A stretch of DNA of 64,000 nt. Source: Streptomyces sp. NBC_00249. Its GTDB lineage: Bacteria > Actinomycetota > Actinomycetes > Streptomycetales > Streptomycetaceae. Of this stretch, positions 1 to 7,382 are shown one piece after another (positions within the stretch are counted from its first letter, which is position 1; each line of letters begins with the position of its first letter). The position numbers were made by a program, and so were the translations under genes. Location of the stretch: the NCBI RefSeq assembly GCF_026342355.1, contig NZ_JAPEMV010000005.1, positions 124,001 through 188,000 of the forward strand, written 5' to 3'. Under the pieces are notes generated by a model. The model was not told the DNA's origin and did not search any database. It saw only the letters and a list, made by a program, of their open reading frames with translations.

Positions 1-216
1 CAGCCCGACCGTGCGGTGGCGCTCAAGCGCCGCGACACGGCCGAGCTGCTGGCGGAGGAGCTGCGCCGGCTGGACCCGGACAACACCTACGAGGCCTCGC
101 TGAAGTTCGGCGTGGCCCGCCTGGCGGAGTCCGCGGCCCCTGCGGCGAAGGCCGAAGCCCCCGCCGCCCCGGCCAAGCCGGCCCCGAAGCCGGCGAAGAA
201 GGCCGCGGCCAAGTAG
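1..216 (+). CDS. opcA: OpcA, glucose-6-phosphate dehydrogenase assembly protein (3' end only)
   Basis: The reading frame is open from the first base and ends at TAG 214-216, so only about 71 C-terminal residues are present. The segment with RRDTAELLAEELRRLDPD resembles the C-terminus of actinobacterial OpcA, which activates and assembles glucose-6-phosphate dehydrogenase. The last 30 residues are an Ala/Pro/Lys-rich tail (PAKPAPKPAKKAAAK) that is probably disordered. The next gene is 6-phosphogluconolactonase, the following enzyme of the oxidative pentose phosphate pathway, which supports the call. A strong hairpin follows the stop. The identification rests on a short fragment plus the neighbour. 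Confidence 0.75.
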   Translation, partial: QPDRAVALKRRDTAELLAEELRRLDPDNTYEASLKFGVARLAESAAPAAKAEAPAAPAKPAPKPAKKAAAK

Positions 217-225
217 CCCGGCCCC

Positions 226-420
226 GCTGCGCGGAGCTGCTCCCCGCCCCGCCCTTCCTCCGTTCCCTGGGGCTCCGCCCCAGACCCCGCGCCTCAAACG
301 CCGGCGGGGCTGGATAGATCCAGCCCGCCCGGCGTTTGAGGGCGCAGGGGGTCCGGGGGCTTGCCCCCGGTTTCGGGAAGGGGCGGGGTGGGGGAACGGC
401 TCCGCGCAGCGGCACCCGGC
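226..420. repeat. Dispersed intergenic module, two copies head to head
   Basis: A GC-rich module of about 90 bases (226-315) starts CTGCGCGGAGC, contains the small palindrome CTGGGGCTCCGCCCCAG and ends with CCTCAAACGCCGGCGGGGCT. A diverged copy in the opposite orientation fills about 318-420. The same module recurs near 39986-40074 and 49256-49410 and, in the other orientation, near 15740-15935. It lies between genes and reads as a transcription-terminator-like repeat. It does not code. Confidence 0.8.
292..341. terminator. Hairpin after opcA
   Basis: Arms 292-315 and 318-341 form a 24-base inverted repeat with two mismatches and a 2-base gap, built from the two head-to-head copies of the CAAACGCCGGCG core. 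It sits 75 bases after the opcA stop, so it is a likely factor-independent terminator without a clear U tract, as is usual in Streptomyces. Confidence 0.6.
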
Positions 421-470
421 GCCCGGCACGCGCAACGGAACCACCCGAACTACCAAGAAGGCGGCAGCAC

Positions 471-1259
471 ATGGGTATGACGACTCCCCAGGTCGTCGTC
501 CACCGGGACAAGGAGCTGATGGCCCAGGCCGCGGCGGCCCGGCTCATCACGAAGATCGTGGACGCGCAGGCCGCCCGCGGCAGCGCCTCCGTGGTCCTGA
601 CCGGCGGCCGCAACGGCAACGGCCTCCTCGCGGCCCTCGCCGCCGCCCCCGCCCGGGACGCCGTCGACTGGTCCCGGCTCGACCTCTGGTGGGGCGACGA
701 GCGCTACGTCCCCGCCGACGACCCCGAACGCAACCACGTACAGGCCCGCGAGGCCCTCCTGGACTCCGTCCCGGTGGACCCGGCGCGCGTGCACGTGATG
801 CCCGCCTCCGACGGCCCGTACGGCGCCGACGTGGACGCGGCGGCCGCCGCCTACGCCGAGGAGCTGCGCAAGGCCGCCGGCCCCGAGGACCACGGCCCGG
901 TGCCCCGGTTCGACGTGCTGATGCTGGGCGTGGGTCCCGACACGCACGTGGCGTCGCTGTTCCCCGAGCACCCGGCGGCCCGGGAGACCGAGCGCACCGT
1001 GGTCGGCGTGCACGGCGCCCCGAAGCCCCCGCCGACCCGGGTCTCCCTCACCCTCCCGGCGATCCGCGCGGCCCGCGAGGTCTGGCTGCTGGCTGCCGGT
1101 GAGGACAAGGCGGGCGCCGTGGCCATCGCGCTGGGCGGCGCGGGCGAGGTCCAGGCCCCGGCCGCGGCGGCGTACGGCCGCAGCCGCACCCTGTGGCTGC
1201 TGGACCGCGCGGCGGCGGCCAAGCTGCCCGCAGGGCTGTACCCCCCGGCCTCCTCCTGA
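471..1259 (+). CDS. pgl: 6-phosphogluconolactonase
   Basis: A 262-residue protein that hydrolyses 6-phosphogluconolactone to 6-phosphogluconate in the oxidative pentose phosphate pathway (cytoplasm). Family signatures visible are VVLTGGRNG near residue 43, DLWWGDERYVPADDPERN (sugar-phosphate isomerase-like fold) and MLGVGPDTHVASLFP, and the length fits the DevB/Pgl family. The start is ATG 471, with an AAGAAGG-type ribosome site about ten bases before it; ATG 477 is an alternative two codons in. It follows opcA in the same direction but is separated from it by a strong hairpin, so it may have its own promoter within the repeat-filled gap. Confidence 0.93.
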   Translation: MGMTTPQVVVHRDKELMAQAAAARLITKIVDAQAARGSASVVLTGGRNGNGLLAALAAAPARDAVDWSRLDLWWGDERYVPADDPERNHVQAREALLDSVPVDPARVHVMPASDGPYGADVDAAAAAYAEELRKAAGPEDHGPVPRFDVLMLGVGPDTHVASLFPEHPAARETERTVVGVHGAPKPPPTRVSLTLPAIRAAREVWLLAAGEDKAGAVAIALGGAGEVQAPAAAAYGRSRTLWLLDRAAAAKLPAGLYPPASS

Positions 1260-1284
1260 GCGGCACACCGCTCCGCAGGCCACG

Positions 1285-1320
1285 CGAAGGGCCCCGCACC
1301 GACCGGTGCGGGGCCCTTCG
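1285..1320. terminator. Bidirectional terminator between pgl and pgi
   Basis: A perfect 16-bp stem (1285-1300 with 1305-1320) closes on the four-base loop GACC. It lies between the convergent pgl and pgi stops and can serve both. Confidence 0.9.
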
Positions 1321-1335
1321 TCCGTTCCGTCAGGC

Positions 1336-2997
1336 TCAGCGCCCGCGCAGCTCACGGTAGCGGGCCACCAGCGCCCGCGTGGAGGGGTCCAGGCTCTCGA
1401 CGTGCGAGCCCTCCGTCAGCGCCGGCTCGACCCGCTTGGCGAGGACCTTGCCGAGCTCCACGCCCCACTGGTCGAAGGAGTCGATGTTCCACACCGCGCC
1501 CTGGACGAACACCTTGTGCTCGTACAGCGCGATGAGCTGGCCCAGCACCGACGGGGTCAGCTCGGTCGCGAGGATCGTCGTCGTCGGGTGGTTGCCCTGG
1601 AAGGTCTTGTGCGGGACGAGCTCCTCGGCCACGCCCTCCGCGCGGACCTCTTCGGCGGTCTTGCCGAAGGCCAGGGCCTGCGTCTGGGCGAAGAAGTTCG
1701 CCATCAGCAGGTCGTGCTGGGCCACCAGGCCGGGCAGGAGGTCGTCCACCGGGCGGGCGAAACCGATGAAGTCCGCCGGGATCAGCTTCGTGCCCTGGTG
1801 GATCAACTGGTAGTAGGCGTGCTGGCCGTTGGTGCCGGGCGTGCCCCACACCACCGGGCCGGTCTGCCAGTCCACCGGCTCGCCGTCACGGTCGACCGAC
1901 TTGCCGTTGGACTCCATGTCCAGCTGCTGCAGGTACGAGGTGAACCGCGACAGGTAGTGGCTGTACGGGAGCACCGCATGCGCCTGCGCGTCGTGGAAGT
2001 TGCCGTACCAGATCCCCAACAGGCCAAGCAGCAGCGGCGCGTTCTCTTCCGGCGGCGCCGTGCGGAAGTGCTCGTCCATCAGGTGGAAGCCCGCCAGCAT
2101 CGCCCGGAAGTGCTCCGGGCCGATCGCGATCATCAGCGAGAGGCCGATGGCCGAGTCGAAGGAGTAGCGCCCGCCGACCCAGTCCCAGAACTCGAACATG
2201 TTGGCCGGATCGATGCCGAACTCGGTGACCTTCTCGGCGTTCGTCGACAGGGCCACGAAGTGCCGGGCCACGGCCGACTCGTCACCGCCGAGCGCCGACA
2301 GCAGCCAGTTCCGCGCCTCGGTGGCATTGGTGATCGTCTCGATGGTCGTGAAGGTCTTCGAGGCGACGATGAACAGCGTCTGCGCCGGGTCCAGGTCGCG
2401 CACGGCCTCGTGCAGGTCGGCGCCGTCGACGTTGGAGACGAAACGTACGGTCAGGTCCCGGTCGGTGAAGGAGCGCAGGGCCTCGTACGCCATCACCGGG
2501 CCGAGGTCGGAGCCGCCGATGCCGATGTTGACCACGTTCTTGATGCGCTCGCCGGTGAACCCGGTCCACTCCCCGGACCGGACCCGGTCGGAGAAGGCCG
2601 CCATCTTCGCCAGCACCGCGTGCACGGCGGGGACGACGTTCTCGCCGTCGACCTCGACGGTGGCACTCTCCGGGGCGCGCAGGGCGGTGTGCAGGACCGC
2701 CCGGTCCTCGGTCGTGTTGATCTTCTCGCCGCGGAACATCGCGTCGCGCAGCTCGGCCACGCCCGTCGCCGAGGCCAGTTCGCGGAGCAGCGCGAGCGTC
2801 TCGTCCGTCACGAGGTGCTTCGAATAGTCGATGTGCAGGTCCCCGACCCGCAGCGTGTAGCCGGTTCCCCGGTCCGGACCCTTCTCGAACAGCTCCCGCA
2901 GATGCGTCTGCCCCAGCTCTTCCCGGTGCTTGCCGAGTGCGGTCCACTCCGGCGTCCGGTTGAGCCTCGTACGGCTGTCTGCGTTCATCTCGGACAT
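1336..2997 (-). CDS. pgi: Glucose-6-phosphate isomerase
   Basis: A 553-residue enzyme interconverting glucose-6-phosphate and fructose-6-phosphate. Full-length PGI signatures are present: NVVNIGIGGSDLGP, the FIVASKTFTTIET phosphate-binding segment, the GGRYSFDSAIGLS region and the C-terminal QWGVELGKVLAKR signature. I chose ATG at 2997; a TTG directly before it (3000) and an ATG at 2988 are alternatives, and a GGAAG ribosome site lies about ten bases upstream of 2997. It converges on pgl across a shared terminator. It links glycolysis (tpiA, pgk, gap to the right) with the pentose phosphate genes to the left. Confidence 0.96.
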   Translation of the reverse strand: MSEMNADSRTRLNRTPEWTALGKHREELGQTHLRELFEKGPDRGTGYTLRVGDLHIDYSKHLVTDETLALLRELASATGVAELRDAMFRGEKINTTEDRAVLHTALRAPESATVEVDGENVVPAVHAVLAKMAAFSDRVRSGEWTGFTGERIKNVVNIGIGGSDLGPVMAYEALRSFTDRDLTVRFVSNVDGADLHEAVRDLDPAQTLFIVASKTFTTIETITNATEARNWLLSALGGDESAVARHFVALSTNAEKVTEFGIDPANMFEFWDWVGGRYSFDSAIGLSLMIAIGPEHFRAMLAGFHLMDEHFRTAPPEENAPLLLGLLGIWYGNFHDAQAHAVLPYSHYLSRFTSYLQQLDMESNGKSVDRDGEPVDWQTGPVVWGTPGTNGQHAYYQLIHQGTKLIPADFIGFARPVDDLLPGLVAQHDLLMANFFAQTQALAFGKTAEEVRAEGVAEELVPHKTFQGNHPTTTILATELTPSVLGQLIALYEHKVFVQGAVWNIDSFDQWGVELGKVLAKRVEPALTEGSHVESLDPSTRALVARYRELRGR

Positions 2998-3072
2998 CAA
3001 CCCACTTCTTCCGTCCTGTTGTGCCCCGCCACCTCCAACCTAAGGGATCCGAAGGGGGCCAACGCGCACAAA

Positions 3073-3115
3073 GGGGCCCGGCCCGCGGGATTCGTGCTCC
3101 CACGGGCCGGGCCCC
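3073..3115 (-). terminator. Terminator after rbpA
   Basis: A 13-bp perfect stem (3073-3085 with 3103-3115) with a 17-base loop lies just beyond the rbpA stop at 3154, between rbpA and pgi. Confidence 0.8.
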
Positions 3116-3153
3116 AAGTCACTCTTGAGCGTGGTCCCGGTTCGGGCCGAGTA

Positions 3154-3489
3154 TCAGATCTCGCCCCGGAGTTTGGCGAGTGCCTCGGCGAGGATCGCCT
3201 CGCCGTCGGCGTCGGTGCGGCGCTCCCGTACGTACGCGAGGTGCGTCTTGTACGGTTCGGTGCGCGGCGGCGCCGGCGGGTTGTCCCGGTCCTGGCCGGC
3301 GGGGAAGCCGCAGCGCGGGCAGTCCCAGGTGTCGGGGACCTGAGCGTCGCTGGCGAAGCTCGGCTGCGTCTCGTGCCCGTTCGAGCACCAGAAGGAGATG
3401 CGCAGACGGGGCGCGGATTCGCCGCGCTCGGCCTCGCCCATCGGCCCGGCTCCGACCCGACTTCCACGAATCGCGTTGCCACTTGCCAC
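3154..3489 (-). CDS. rbpA: RbpA, RNA polymerase-binding transcription activator
   Basis: A 111-residue actinobacterial factor that binds the principal sigma factor and RNA polymerase and stabilises open complexes. The sequence beginning ASGNAIRGSRVGAGPMGE and the zinc-type motif with WCSNGHE and WDCPRCGFPAG match RbpA of Streptomyces closely. The reading frame is open further upstream, but GTG 3489 is the start because AGGGAG lies eight bases before it and the family begins MASGN. In S. coelicolor rbpA is known to be stress-induced through SigR; I did not find a convincing SigR promoter here. Confidence 0.96.
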   Translation of the reverse strand: MASGNAIRGSRVGAGPMGEAERGESAPRLRISFWCSNGHETQPSFASDAQVPDTWDCPRCGFPAGQDRDNPPAPPRTEPYKTHLAYVRERRTDADGEAILAEALAKLRGEI

Positions 3490-3667
3490 GGTCGTAACTC
3501 CCTGCGTGATGGTGCCGCGGAGCGTGCGGGATGTCCGCTGCGGGCGCCCCAGTCTACGGAAGGCCCAACGCCGGTCCAGCAACCGGAGTTACTCGCTCCA
3601 GGCTGGGCCGCCGGACCTCATGATAGGCCGGGGGGACCCCACGGGGCAGCCACAATGGCCGGAACCG

Positions 3668-3904
3668 TCAGCTGTTGGCCTTCATGAGCAGACCCAGCGC
3701 CACGATGCAGGCAAACCACAGGAGGCCGATCACGACGGTGATGCGGTCGAGGTTGCGCTCGGCCACGGAGGAGCCGCCGACCGAGGACTGCATGCCGCCG
3801 CCGAACATGTCGGAAAGGCCGCCGCCCTTGCCCTTGTGCATCAGCACGAGCAGCATCAGCAGGGCGCTGAAGACGACCAGGGCGATCGAGAACCCCATAA
3901 TCAC
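3668..3904 (-). CDS. secG: Preprotein translocase subunit SecG
   Basis: A 78-residue membrane protein, the small subunit of the SecYEG export channel. Two hydrophobic helices (about residues 4-22 and 55-74) flank a glycine-rich loop with HKGKGGGLSDMFGGG, the SecG signature. The start is GTG 3904, eight bases after an AGGA ribosome site; the ATG two codons later is too far from it. The gene lies downstream of tpiA in the same direction. Association of secG with glycolytic genes is common in bacteria. Confidence 0.95.
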   Translation of the reverse strand: MIMGFSIALVVFSALLMLLVLMHKGKGGGLSDMFGGGMQSSVGGSSVAERNLDRITVVIGLLWFACIVALGLLMKANS

Positions 3905-3963
3905 GGCTGATTCCTACTTTCTGGGCATTCTGGCTTTCAGGTTTCACAGGCGCCACGACGAGC

Positions 3964-4002
3964 GCGGGGGCCGACGACTGCGATGCAGCCCCCGGCCCCC
4001 GC
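3964..4002 (-). terminator. Hairpin between tpiA and secG
   Basis: A 10-bp perfect GC stem (3964-3973 with 3993-4002), loop 19 bases, sits just after the tpiA stop and before secG. It is likely a terminator or attenuator for the pgk-tpiA transcript. Confidence 0.6.
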
Positions 4003-4033
4003 AAGGGTACGACGGATCCGCCCTACCGCATAC

Positions 4034-4819
4034 TCACTGGTCGCGGAAGCGGACGATCTTGACGAACTCGTCGACGTCCAGTGCGGCGCCGCCGATCAGC
4101 GCGCCGTCGACGTCGGGCTGGGCCATGATCGCGGCGATGTTGCCGGACTTGACCGAGCCGCCGTACTGGATGCGGACCTTGTCGGCCAGCTCCTGGGAGT
4201 ACAGCTCGGCGAGGCGCCCGCGGATGGCCCCGCAGACCTCCTGGGCGTCGTCGGGGGTGGCGACCTCGCCGGTCCCGATGGCCCAGACGGGCTCGTAGGC
4301 GATCACGATGGACTCGGCCTGCCCGGCGGGCAGGTCCTTGAGGCCGCCGTCGACCTGCCCCAGCGTGTACTCGACCTGCTCGCCGGCCTTGCGGACGTCC
4401 AGGCCCTCGCCGACGCACAGGATCGGGGTGATCCCGACCTTGTAGGCGGCCTTGACCTTGGCGTTGCAGATCTCGTCGGTCTCGCCGTGGTACTGGCGGC
4501 GCTCGCTGTGGCCGACGGCCACGTAGGCGCAGCCGAGCTTGGCGAGCATCGGGCCGGAGATCTCGCCGGTGTAGGCACCGGATTCGTGCGCCGAGATGTC
4601 CTGGGCGCCGTACTTGATCTTCAGCTTGTCGGCCTCGACGAGGGTCTGCACGGAGCGCAGGTCGACGAAGGGCGGGAGCACCGCGACCTCGACGGCGTCG
4701 AAGTCCTTGTCCGCGAAGGAGAAGGCGAGCTTCTGGGTGTGGGCGATGGCCTCGAGGTGGTTGAGGTTCATCTTCCAGTTGCCCGCCATCAGCGGGGTGC
4801 GGCCGGTTGCTGCGGTCAT
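4034..4819 (-). CDS. tpiA: Triosephosphate isomerase
   Basis: A 261-residue glycolytic enzyme interconverting dihydroxyacetone phosphate and glyceraldehyde-3-phosphate. GNWKMNLN near the N-terminus carries the catalytic lysine, VGHSERRQ the catalytic histidine, and AYEPVWAIGTG the catalytic glutamate and loop 6; QYGGSVKSGN is the phosphate-binding end. The ATG at 4819 lies five bases after the pgk stop, with GGAGGG inside the end of pgk as ribosome site, so the two are co-transcribed and probably translationally coupled. Confidence 0.97.
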   Translation of the reverse strand: MTAATGRTPLMAGNWKMNLNHLEAIAHTQKLAFSFADKDFDAVEVAVLPPFVDLRSVQTLVEADKLKIKYGAQDISAHESGAYTGEISGPMLAKLGCAYVAVGHSERRQYHGETDEICNAKVKAAYKVGITPILCVGEGLDVRKAGEQVEYTLGQVDGGLKDLPAGQAESIVIAYEPVWAIGTGEVATPDDAQEVCGAIRGRLAELYSQELADKVRIQYGGSVKSGNIAAIMAQPDVDGALIGGAALDVDEFVKIVRFRDQ

Positions 4820-4824
4820 GTGGT

Positions 4825-6036
4825 TCAGCCCTCCAGGGCAGCGAGGCCGGGGAGCGTCTTGCCCTCGAGGTATTCGAGGCTGGCGCCGCCACCGGTGGAA
4901 ATGTGGCCGAAGGCGTTCTCGTCGAAGCCCAGGATGCGGACCGCCGCGGCGCTGTCGCCGCCGCCGACCACGGTGAAGGCGTCGCTGTCGACGAGCGCCT
5001 GCGCGACGGCCTTCGTGCCGTTCGCGTAGTCGGGGTGCTCGAAGACGCCGACGGGGCCGTTCCAGAAGACGGTCTCGGCGTCCGCGATCTTCGACGCGTA
5101 CAGCTCGCGCGTCTTGGGGCCGATGTCCAGGCCCTCCTTGTCGGCGGGGATCTTGTCCGCGTCGACGGTGTCGAAGTCGGCCGGGGTCTTGCCCTTGAGG
5201 TCGGGGAAGTCCGCGGAGACGAGGACGTCGACCGGCAGGACCAGCTCGACGCCGGTCTTGTCGGCGCGCTCCATGTACTCCGCGACCTTGTCCAGCTGGT
5301 CCTTCTGGAGCAGGGAGATGCCGACCTCGTAGCCCTTGGCCTTGAGGAAGGTGTACGCCATGCCGCCGCCGATCAGGATGCGGTCGGCCTTGCCGAGCAG
5401 CTCGTCGATGACGGCGAGCTTGTCGGAGACCTTGGCGCCGCCGAGGACGACCACGTAGGGGCGCTTGACCTCGGCGGTGAGCTTCTTCAGGACGCCGACC
5501 TCGGTGGCGATCAGGTAGCCGGCCGCGTGCGGGAGGCGCGCGGGCAGGTCGAAGACCGAGGCGTGCTTGCGGTGGACAGCGCCGAAGCCGTCGCCCACGT
5601 AGATGTCGGCGAGTTCGGCCAGCTGGTCCGCGAAGGCGCCGCGCTCGGCGTCGTCCTTCGAGGTCTCACCGGCGTTGAAGCGCAGGTTCTCGATGACGGC
5701 GACCTGGCCGTCGGCGAGCGCCGCGACGGTCTCCTTGGCGGAGGCCCCGACGGTGTCGGTGGCGAACTTGACGTCCGCGCCGAGCAGTTCACCCAGGCGC
5801 GTGGCGGCCGGGGCGAGCGAGAAGGCCGGGTCCGGCTCGCCCTTGGGACGGCCCAGGTGCGAGGCGACGACCACGCGGGCGCCGGCCTCGGCGAGCTTCG
5901 CGATGGTCGGCTGGACGGCGCGGATGCGGCCGTCGTCGGTGATGCGGCCTTCCGCCAGCGGCACGTTGAGGTCCGCGCGGACGAAGACCCGCTTGCCCTG
6001 GACCCCTTCGGCGAGAAGTTCGTCGATCGTCTTCAT
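4825..6036 (-). CDS. pgk: Phosphoglycerate kinase
   Basis: A 403-residue enzyme making ATP and 3-phosphoglycerate from 1,3-bisphosphoglycerate. VFVRADLNVPL and VVASHLGRPKG are the N-terminal substrate-binding signatures; VVLGGAKVSDK, FWNGPVGVFE and VGGGDSAAA form the nucleotide-binding half. ATG 6036 is preceded by AAAGGAG at good spacing. It is the first gene of a pgk-tpiA pair and follows gap after a 131-base gap, giving the usual gap-pgk-tpi order on the minus strand. Confidence 0.97.
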   Translation of the reverse strand: MKTIDELLAEGVQGKRVFVRADLNVPLAEGRITDDGRIRAVQPTIAKLAEAGARVVVASHLGRPKGEPDPAFSLAPAATRLGELLGADVKFATDTVGASAKETVAALADGQVAVIENLRFNAGETSKDDAERGAFADQLAELADIYVGDGFGAVHRKHASVFDLPARLPHAAGYLIATEVGVLKKLTAEVKRPYVVVLGGAKVSDKLAVIDELLGKADRILIGGGMAYTFLKAKGYEVGISLLQKDQLDKVAEYMERADKTGVELVLPVDVLVSADFPDLKGKTPADFDTVDADKIPADKEGLDIGPKTRELYASKIADAETVFWNGPVGVFEHPDYANGTKAVAQALVDSDAFTVVGGGDSAAAVRILGFDENAFGHISTGGGASLEYLEGKTLPGLAALEG

Positions 6037-6167
6037 GTGTTACTGCTCCTTTGTGCGCTTCACCCGAAGGGCGAGGACGGGAGAACGAGGCAAGCAACAG
6101 GGCCCGTGCGGCGCATCGTCGCGCTGCCGGACCCTGTGCTCACATCGTGGTGCCTTGCCCTAAGCCT

Positions 6168-7172
<1,005 letters not shown>

Positions 7173-7342
7173 GAACCGATCTCCTCGTTGGTGCGCCGGC
7201 CTGTCCGCCGGCGAGCTGTATGGGATGTCCCCGACCGCTTACGACCCTACCTCTCCGTGAGCTTCGGAGTGACATCGGCGGGGACCGGACACGCCCCTCC
7301 GCCCTGTACCAAAGGCGCCGGCACGGGACCTCGGGGACTTTG

Positions 7343-7369
7343 GCCCCGCTCACTCAGTGTGAGCGGGGC
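7343..7369 (-). terminator. Terminator after the M14 carboxypeptidase
   Basis: An 11-bp perfect stem (7343-7353 with 7359-7369) with a 5-base loop begins 14 bases after the carboxypeptidase stop. Confidence 0.85.
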
Positions 7370-7382
7370 TGGGGGTCACACG

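Noticed and set aside
3490..3660. SigR promoter (GGAAT-N18-GTT) before rbpA
   Set aside because: Known in S. coelicolor, but no clear match was found on the minus strand here.
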